Source of the DNA: Caryophanales bacterium UBA4691
GTDB lineage: Bacteria > Bacillota_I > Bacilli_A > RFN20 > CAG-826
DNA length: 64,000 nucleotides
Assembly: GCA_002404865.1 (NCBI GenBank)
Contig: DHKP01000007.1
Span: 82,714-146,713, forward strand
Direction of reading: 5' to 3'
In this document: piece by piece, positions 58,633 to 64,000 of the stretch
Layout of the letters: the number at the start of each line of letters is the position of its first letter
Numbering within the stretch: the stretch's first letter is position 1
The notes under the pieces: generated by a model
What the model was told of the DNA's origin: nothing
Seen by the model: only the letters and a program-made list of their open reading frames with translations
Databases searched by the model: none
Made by a program: the position numbers and the translations under genes

Positions 58633-61602
58633 TCAGTTATTTTCGCTTTCTTTTTTCATTTTTTTGCCACGGAGAATGACCCAAACAATGCCCGCCGCGT
58701 CAAGCAAGACCACCACAACGTTCAGTGCGATGACCCAATATCCCCAAGCCGGAATCACTGGCACAATGATGGTATTCTTAGATAAGCCATTCATTGCGAC
58801 GCTATTGGCAATGGAATAAAGAACATGGTGAGCGCTATTGCGGAGATAGGTCATGATTTGTGGATCAGAATCGTAACCTTCGATAAGGTAGCGACTTTCA
58901 TTGTTGTTCATCCATAAATCAGTGCCAGCTTGTAAGCCTTCTTTGATTGACATATAGGCAGGTAAGCCAGCGTTATCCGTGATGATGCAGCCTTTGAAGC
59001 CCCATTCACCTCTCAAAACGTTCTGTTGAAGGTTAACGTGATGCCCGCACCAAGTCGTTCCAATGCGGTTGAAAGCGTTCATGATACCGGCGCATCCGCC
59101 TTCTTCAACTGCGTATTTGAATGGCTTAAGGTAAATTTCACGAATTGCTTGTTCGTTAGCGAATGTAACCAAGCCATCCTTGGATCCTTTGATGTTATTC
59201 GTCGCATCAATGACACCTTCTCCATCGTTAAGGGCAAAGTGCTTGACGTAGCAAATAAGCCCTTTGCTTTCAGCGCCTTTGACCGTTGCAGCGCCGATTT
59301 TTCCGCTAAGAAGTCCGTCTTCGGAATAATATTCGAAGTTTCTTCCCGCATAAGCAGTGCGATGGATATTCATCGCTGGAGCGTACCAAGCTTGCACATT
59401 TGCAAACATTGCATCGTTACCTACCGCAACGCCTAGTTCCTTAGCTAGATTTTCATTCCAAGTAGAAGCGATTACGACTTCCGTAGGATAGGCCATGCCT
59501 TTTGAGCCACCAATTAAGGTTGCCGAGATTCCGGCAGGGCCATCTTTTGCGGTTGTTGCAGGAACATTAAGATCAGGATTGGCAGGGTTACCATATCCAC
59601 CCATTCTCACAGTCTTGAGCATGCTTTCCGCAGAAAGGTTATCAAGGAAATCATTCCAAGCGTCCGAATCGTAGTCTTCCCCAATCAAAGTCGCTAAGTT
59701 TAAGCCATCTTTGGTCTTCGTAGCGGTTTTTGGCATCTCATAGTGCTCTTTTTCTTCGTTATAGTGCGGTGCCAAATCGTCAATGACTTTTTGAGAGAAT
59801 GTCTTATATTTCTCGCCTTTTTCGTCCGTCGTATCGGCGAAGGCCTTTGGGTAGGTGCCATTCCAATCATTGCGAGAAAGATACTTGAAGTCTTTGCCAT
59901 CATCGTAATGCTTGATGTCGGCATCTTGGAATTGGTTGGTGACTTCTACGCCAGTTTTTGCGTCTTTGGAGTAGGTTTTCGTATCCAAAGTATCATTTGT
60001 CCACTTATAGGTCAAAGAGGAATTTCCTTCTTTGGTTAAGCCATCAGCAACACCTTTGCCTTTTGAAGCAAGGATATTATTGAGTGCCTCGTGAGCGTTT
60101 TCGCCAACGCTAATATAGTAATCGCCTTTATCTAAAACATAGGTTTTGGCGCCCGTATAATCATAGGAAGCGAACAACTCTTTATCGACATTCACCGTAA
60201 CCGTCTCGCTCTTGCCTGGCTCAAGAAGAGAGGTCTTCGTGAAACCAATAAGCTCAAGGGAAGATTTTTCGATGTTGTTTTGAATATCGTAATCCGTATA
60301 CGGGGATTGTCCATAGATTTCCACCGCATGTTTCCCAGCGACATCGCCCGTATTCTTGACGTTAAGCGTGACGTTGAAGCCTTTACTTCCATCGCGAGTC
60401 ACTTTGAAATCAGAATATTCAAAGTTGGTATAGCTTAAGCCGTGCCCAAATGGGTATAAGACGGTAGAAGCATAGTCATAATCTCCGACATTGTTGCGAG
60501 CTAAAACTTTGTCTTCATAGCGAGTCTCGTAATAGCGGTAACCAACATAAATCCCTTCAGCATACATCGCGTATTGGTCGGCTTGATCAACATAAGCGGC
60601 GCTAGTTGGCTTATTTTGAATCCAGAAGTTGGCGCCGGCATTAACGGCAGCTGGAGCACTATTAGCATCATAAGCGTAAGTATCGACAAGTCTTCCGCTT
60701 GGATTGATGTTGCCGGCTAGAGCTTCGCCAATCGCATACATGCCCGTTTGACCAACGCCACCAACCCACAAAGCAGCCTTAATATGGGAATAGGAATTAA
60801 GCCACCCTAATTCAAGTGCGTTATTGGCGTTTACCAAGACGATGACTTTCTCGAATTTCGCGTTGACCGCATCAAGCATATCCTTTTCTTCTTTACTGAG
60901 TTCTAGATAAGAGCCGACATTGCCATCAACGCCTTTTGTTTCACCAAAGTTTTGGGCGGTTAAATCGCTCCCTTCTCCACCTGATCTAGCAATAACGACA
61001 ACGGCTGCGTCTTGATAATTCTCAAAACTCGCGCCAGCCGCCGCATTAACGTCATTCCAAGGAACTTCTTTGATGGAAAATTGGCCACCACGCCAGTTCG
61101 GGGAACTACGTTTGTAGCCTTCCGCGTTTTTGCCTTTATAGAAGTCCCAAAGCGTTGGATTCACTTCAAAACCAGATTTGGTTAATGCATCCTTTAAGGT
61201 TGGGGCGGTCGAAGTATCGATTGACCCAGAGCCAGTTCCTCCATATACCATATCTACGCTAGAAACAGAGAAGCAAGAAAGTTTTGCGCCTTTCTTCAAA
61301 GGAAGGGCATTGCCTTCATTTTTCAAAAGCACCATGCCTTCTTCTTCGATTTTTTGCGACACTTGCGCATTGTGCGCATTTAGCTCACTTTCCGATTTGA
61401 AATCGTTTTTGAAGTATTCAGACGATACTTCATCATCCGCGACTTTTTTAATCGTATAAGTGTCTTGGTCGAAATAACGAGAAATGATGGTATTCCAAGT
61501 TACGGCTTCGTAGTCGCCAAAAGCTAAAGCGCCTGCCGTAGCAGCCATAGCGGGGAATAAAATAAGCATCAGTTTCTTGTTACTCATTTTTTTCTTTGCC
61601 AT
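58633..61602 (-). CDS. Second membrane-tethered GH3 glycosidase with inverted domain order
   Basis: 989-residue paralogue of the GH3 enzyme at 40636-43695, with the same plan. An N-terminal membrane helix comes first, then the GH3 C-terminal domain (EEEGMVLLKNEGNALPL at ~85) and a fibronectin-like domain (VTLNVKNTGDVAGKHAVEIY). The TIM barrel is last, with nucleophile motif CIITDNAG near 874, and a C-terminal membrane helix and basic tail end the protein. The barrel motif reads TDNAG where the paralogue has SDYW, so specificities probably differ. The start at ATG 61602 has AAGGAGG. Two cre-like sites lie directly upstream. Confidence 0.88.
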   Translation of the reverse strand: MAKKKMSNKKLMLILFPAMAATAGALAFGDYEAVTWNTIISRYFDQDTYTIKKVADDEVSSEYFKNDFKSESELNAHNAQVSQKIEEEGMVLLKNEGNALPLKKGAKLSCFSVSSVDMVYGGTGSGSIDTSTAPTLKDALTKSGFEVNPTLWDFYKGKNAEGYKRSSPNWRGGQFSIKEVPWNDVNAAAGASFENYQDAAVVVIARSGGEGSDLTAQNFGETKGVDGNVGSYLELSKEEKDMLDAVNAKFEKVIVLVNANNALELGWLNSYSHIKAALWVGGVGQTGMYAIGEALAGNINPSGRLVDTYAYDANSAPAAVNAGANFWIQNKPTSAAYVDQADQYAMYAEGIYVGYRYYETRYEDKVLARNNVGDYDYASTVLYPFGHGLSYTNFEYSDFKVTRDGSKGFNVTLNVKNTGDVAGKHAVEIYGQSPYTDYDIQNNIEKSSLELIGFTKTSLLEPGKSETVTVNVDKELFASYDYTGAKTYVLDKGDYYISVGENAHEALNNILASKGKGVADGLTKEGNSSLTYKWTNDTLDTKTYSKDAKTGVEVTNQFQDADIKHYDDGKDFKYLSRNDWNGTYPKAFADTTDEKGEKYKTFSQKVIDDLAPHYNEEKEHYEMPKTATKTKDGLNLATLIGEDYDSDAWNDFLDNLSAESMLKTVRMGGYGNPANPDLNVPATTAKDGPAGISATLIGGSKGMAYPTEVVIASTWNENLAKELGVAVGNDAMFANVQAWYAPAMNIHRTAYAGRNFEYYSEDGLLSGKIGAATVKGAESKGLICYVKHFALNDGEGVIDATNNIKGSKDGLVTFANEQAIREIYLKPFKYAVEEGGCAGIMNAFNRIGTTWCGHHVNLQQNVLRGEWGFKGCIITDNAGLPAYMSIKEGLQAGTDLWMNNNESRYLIEGYDSDPQIMTYLRNSAHHVLYSIANSVAMNGLSKNTIIVPVIPAWGYWVIALNVVVVLLDAAGIVWVILRGKKMKKESENN

Positions 61603-61654
61603 ATAAGACCTCCTTGTGGTTGGCATCGTCCCGAACGATTCCGGAACTGGCCCC

Positions 61655-61660
61655 ATTATG
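61655..61660 (-). promoter_or_regulatory. Probable -10 box of the second GH3 gene
   Basis: CATAAT on the minus strand, directly next to the first cre-like site. No good -35 is seen, since that stretch is occupied by the operators. Confidence 0.35.
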
Positions 61661-61661
61661 C

Positions 61662-61675
61662 TGAATGCGCTTACA
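61662..61675 (-). promoter_or_regulatory. cre-like operator 1 of the second GH3 gene
   Basis: Minus-strand TGTAAGCGCATTCA, one mismatch to the cre consensus, overlapping the promoter. Confidence 0.6.
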
Positions 61676-61677
61676 TT

Positions 61678-61691
61678 TGGTAGCGCTTACA
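61678..61691 (-). promoter_or_regulatory. cre-like operator 2 of the second GH3 gene
   Basis: Minus-strand TGTAAGCGCTACCA, one mismatch, centred 16 bases from operator 1. Confidence 0.55.
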
Positions 61692-61742
61692 ACATAACTG
61701 TGAATTTTTTCAGCATACTTGATGCTCCTTGATCGCTTATTT

Positions 61743-63080
61743 TTACTGAGCGGGGAATAAAATATCTAAGCTGAAAGTTTCATTTTCGTAACTGGTCGTA
61801 ACGACGCCATGATACTTTTCTGCAATCAAGCGAATACTTTTTAGCCCATATCCGTGATCGAGCTTGCTTGCTTTGGTAGTTACGGGGAAACCATCCTTAA
61901 AATTTGGTTTTTCTTGGCAGTAATTATATAAATGAATAGAAACAAAGGATCCTGCCTTTTTAATGATAAGCCCAATCACTTTCTTATCGTTTTCTTTCAC
62001 CTTTTCTACCGCTTCTATCGCATTATCCAAAGCGTTGCCAAGCAATGAATAAATCTCGGTTTCTTCCATAAACGATATGGCTTTTCCTTCTGCCATCGTC
62101 GTTAAGCGAATATTGTTATGAAAACAAGCGAGACTTTTTTCCATGAGCAAGATGTCGAGTGCCTCGTTTCCAGTTTTTAAAGAGGAATCGTAAATCGAGG
62201 CCTTTTCCATTAAAGAAGAAACGGATTTTTCATCAAGTGAACATTCATTTCCAAAAGTTCGGATCTGATGTTTTAAATCATGACATTTAATATTAATGTA
62301 ATCGATATTTTCTTTCAAAGCTGCGTATTGCTTTTCTTCTATCGACCACATGTTGCGAATAGCGGTAAGCTCTTCTATCGCTTTCTTTTTCTCCAATAGA
62401 TTAAATTGTGCAACCAAAACGAAAATGCAGCTCAATAAAATAAGGAGGCATATTAAAGAAGAATAGAATTGATTAGGGTGGGAATAACTATAATAGGTGG
62501 CCGCCGCATTGGCGATAACCGCAACGAAAATCACGCCAATTGATAGTAGCAAGAGATGGCCACTGATGAGCCGAAGATTCTCTTCTTTTTTGACCTTGCT
62601 GCCAAAAATCAAGTAACAAATCCAATAAACGAATAAATAGCTTTCATAATGAATAAAACTAACTAAAGCATCGTAAGTTTCTTGCATTTTATCGCCATAC
62701 GCCTCAACAGGAAGCCCGTTGTTTAAGTCAGAAGCAATAATGATGAAATTATAAGTTTCAAAAGCGATATGCTGCACCGCGTAAGCGGCAATCGTACAAA
62801 AGAAAATATTGGTCCAACTTTCTTCGTAACAAATTGCTTTGAGTAATACTGTGGAAAGAAAGTATAAGGAAAAAAATAAAAGGGAAGAATATAAAGCATT
62901 ATATTCTAAGATTGGGATGGCAAAAGCCACGCCAAAACAGAGCAACGCAGTTAATGCAAGACGAAGTGGGTATCCATTCTTTTTTTGGAGCTTGAAAGTG
63001 AAAAGGAACTCGGAAATAAAAAGTTCAAGCATGAAGATGGCTTTGTACCAAAATAAAGCACTTGTTGAATCATAATACAT
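61743..63080 (-). CDS. AgrC/ComD-like sensor histidine kinase
   Basis: 445-residue membrane sensor. About six hydrophobic segments fill the first ~220 residues with little extracellular domain, as in peptide-sensing kinases. A helical dimer region follows with the phospho-acceptor NIKCHDLKHQIR (His near 267), then a GHKL ATPase with GNALDNAIEAVEK (N box) and GYGLKSIRLIAEKYHG (G box). It overlaps the end of the response-regulator gene by 11 bases. It faces the cre-controlled GH3 gene downstream. Confidence 0.9.
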   Translation of the reverse strand: MYYDSTSALFWYKAIFMLELFISEFLFTFKLQKKNGYPLRLALTALLCFGVAFAIPILEYNALYSSLLFFSLYFLSTVLLKAICYEESWTNIFFCTIAAYAVQHIAFETYNFIIIASDLNNGLPVEAYGDKMQETYDALVSFIHYESYLFVYWICYLIFGSKVKKEENLRLISGHLLLLSIGVIFVAVIANAAATYYSYSHPNQFYSSLICLLILLSCIFVLVAQFNLLEKKKAIEELTAIRNMWSIEEKQYAALKENIDYINIKCHDLKHQIRTFGNECSLDEKSVSSLMEKASIYDSSLKTGNEALDILLMEKSLACFHNNIRLTTMAEGKAISFMEETEIYSLLGNALDNAIEAVEKVKENDKKVIGLIIKKAGSFVSIHLYNYCQEKPNFKDGFPVTTKASKLDHGYGLKSIRLIAEKYHGVVTTSYENETFSLDILFPAQ

Positions 63081-63798
63081 ACATTTTGCCCTGACCGATA
63101 TAACGATTCAAATCATCAATGAATGATTTCTTCTTCGCATGAGAAATCGTTATTTTCGTTTCCTTGCGTCCGGTTAAAAATAAAGAGAAACCTTCGACTT
63201 TTTTCACAAAGCGGAGATTAACTAAATAGCAATTCGCCGCGCGAGAAAAATCTTCGCCTAATTTCCCTTCAACTTGCGATAAAGAGCCATAGGAGGAATA
63301 ATCGCCATCAATTAAGTGATAAATCAAATGGTGTTGATAGACTTCAATATAAATGATATCGCCTGGTTTTGTCTTGATTTTGCCATCGCTCGTATTGATT
63401 AAAATCGAGCCTGTTTCCTTATTTTGCTTCACTCGCCTCATGATGCGATTCATCTTCATTTTGAAGGAAAAATATTCAAGAGGTTTCACAATAAAATCAG
63501 AAGCGTCAACTTCATAGCCTTTCACGGCCAAATTCGCCATATTGGTCACAAAAACGAGGATAGTAAAAGGATCCGCCTTTCGAATTTGGCGGGCAATTTC
63601 AATGCCGTTTTCCTTTTCCATTTGAATGTCGAGAATCACAATATCGTATTTGGGGGAGTATTGGCTAATAAATAAAAGTGGATTCTGAAACTCGCTAATG
63701 GAACATTCTTCATGAATTTCATTGAAATAGCGATTTAGACAATCTCTAGTTTCTTTTAGTGCGATTTCTTCATCGTCTAAAACTGCGATTGATATCAT
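63070..63798 (-). CDS. LytTR-type response regulator (AgrA-like)
   Basis: 242-residue response regulator. The receiver domain (1-120) has the acidic pair D8/D9, phospho-acceptor D57 in VILDIQ and lysine in DFIVKPL (K105). The C-terminal LytTR DNA-binding domain (~140-242) has DIIYIEVYQHHLIYH and NCYLVNLRFVKKVEG. GGGGTGA precedes the ATG. Together with the downstream kinase it forms a two-component pair of the Agr/Com class. Targets are unknown; the adjacent GH3 gene is one candidate. Confidence 0.92.
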   Translation of the reverse strand: MISIAVLDDEEIALKETRDCLNRYFNEIHEECSISEFQNPLLFISQYSPKYDIVILDIQMEKENGIEIARQIRKADPFTILVFVTNMANLAVKGYEVDASDFIVKPLEYFSFKMKMNRIMRRVKQNKETGSILINTSDGKIKTKPGDIIYIEVYQHHLIYHLIDGDYSSYGSLSQVEGKLGEDFSRAANCYLVNLRFVKKVEGFSLFLTGRKETKITISHAKKKSFIDDLNRYIGQGKMYVL

Positions 63799-63804
63799 AA
63801 TGAT

Positions 63805-63960
63805 TCACCCCACTTCCAAAGCCAATTCAATAAGAATTTGGTTAAATAAACGATAGCAAATTAGAATTAAATGAAAAAGAAAAGTGATTATTTTTTTAAA
63901 ACCGCTATCTACACATAAGAGCGCGGAATCTGTTTTATCGCCACTATCGTCGTTTTTCAT
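63805..63960 (-). CDS. Possible 51-residue peptide upstream of the two-component genes
   Basis: Frame from ATG 63960 to TGA 63805, ending seven bases before the regulator start. The first half is polar (MKNDDSGDKTDSALLCVDSG); the second half is hydrophobic and amphipathic (FKKIITFLFHLILICYRLFN). The position upstream of AgrC/AgrA-like genes recalls a signal-peptide precursor, but the AgrD pattern is not present. AAGGAG lies only one base before the ATG, which is too close. Coding status is uncertain. Confidence 0.35.
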   Translation of the reverse strand: MKNDDSGDKTDSALLCVDSGFKKIITFLFHLILICYRLFNQILIELALEVG

Positions 63961-64000
63961 TCTCCTTAAGGCAATCTAATGCGATTTTTCGATGGCAATG
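63944..64000 (-). CDS. Possible C-terminal end of a gene entering from the right edge
   Basis: An open frame enters at 64000 and ends at TAG 63944. Its 18 codons read like a polar protein tail (KIALDCLKENEKRR). It is too short to identify. Confidence 0.3.
   Translation of the reverse strand, partial: HCHRKIALDCLKENEKRR

Noticed and set aside
1..64000. CRISPR arrays, insertion sequences, prophage or replication origin
   Set aside because: No regularly spaced repeats, transposase, integrase, phage structural gene or DnaA-box cluster was seen. The only mobile trace is the decayed segment at about 32000-33500.
1..64000. Alternative genetic code (TGA read as Trp), as in mycoplasmas
   Set aside because: Conserved tryptophans are TGG, and genes such as potC and the response regulator end in TGA; the standard code fits throughout.

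Overview
The window reads as chromosome from a low-GC Gram-positive bacterium (Bacillota, most likely a gut-associated member of the Bacilli/Erysipelotrichia group). The signs are: standard genetic code, tRNA genes with encoded CCA, CcpA-type cre operators, a PotABCD system with a C-terminally anchored binding protein, pyruvate formate-lyase fermentation, many lipoproteins and no outer-membrane or respiratory genes. I cannot name a genus. Most genes lie on the minus strand and are closely packed.

Layout. 1-6,000: 5' part of lepA, a nuclease-helicase of the DinG/XPD class, hslO, a small membrane protein and mgtC, with two unannotated small-RNA candidates in the gaps (about 4,251-4,420 minus and 5,950-6,008 plus). 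6,000-15,500: a SWIM/SNF2 helicase pair, a DUF2974 lipase-like hydrolase and a heterodimeric ABC exporter. 15,600-16,050: tRNA-Pro, -Arg and -Cys. 16,141-21,278: potABCD for spermidine/putrescine uptake, with a structured leader. 21,651-31,600: a thioredoxin-like lipoprotein, a rubredoxin-like mini protein, pepC, pepT, tRNA-Gln, udk, an amidohydrolase, Mrp, a CBS protein, a TetR regulator, thymidine kinase and an acyl-ACP thioesterase. 31,600-33,500: a patch with different codon use holding an AraC/GyrI regulator between two coding remnants, probably acquired. 33,578-38,717: tRNA-Ser(GCT), a polytopic membrane protein, proS, a catalytically degenerate GGDEF/EAL protein and tRNA-Ser(CGA). 38,966-46,153: a cre-controlled surface carbohydrate operon (Big2 lipoprotein, small membrane protein, domain-inverted GH3 glycosidase, beta-helix lipoprotein). 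46,490-53,345: small membrane proteins, a broken degV, phosphoglucomutase, a broken ROK kinase, manA and a PAP2 phosphatase. 53,531-64,000: a 5'-nucleotidase lipoprotein, pflA/pflB, a second domain-inverted GH3 with tandem cre sites, and an AgrC/AgrA-like two-component system.

How it fits together. The two GH3 enzymes, the Big2 lipoprotein and the beta-helix protein would bind and hydrolyse polysaccharide at the cell surface. Phosphoglucomutase and ManA feed the hexose phosphates into glycolysis, and PflB/PflA dispose of pyruvate. cre-like operators with the core TGTAAGCGC precede the Big2 operon, pflB and the second GH3, so these look like one catabolite-controlled regulon. A perfect cre also overlaps the promoter of the first small-RNA candidate, whose hairpins present copies of ACCUCCU, the anti-Shine-Dalgarno sequence of 16S rRNA.

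Translation starts fall into two classes. Some genes have strong Shine-Dalgarno sites (mgtC, pot genes, GH3s, pflB). At least nine others have no such site and instead a -10 hexamer ending only 6-8 bases before the start codon, which predicts leaderless mRNAs. The anti-SD-like RNA together with the leaderless class is the most interesting, possibly undescribed, feature of the window. All functional statements are from reading the sequence; no searches were run.
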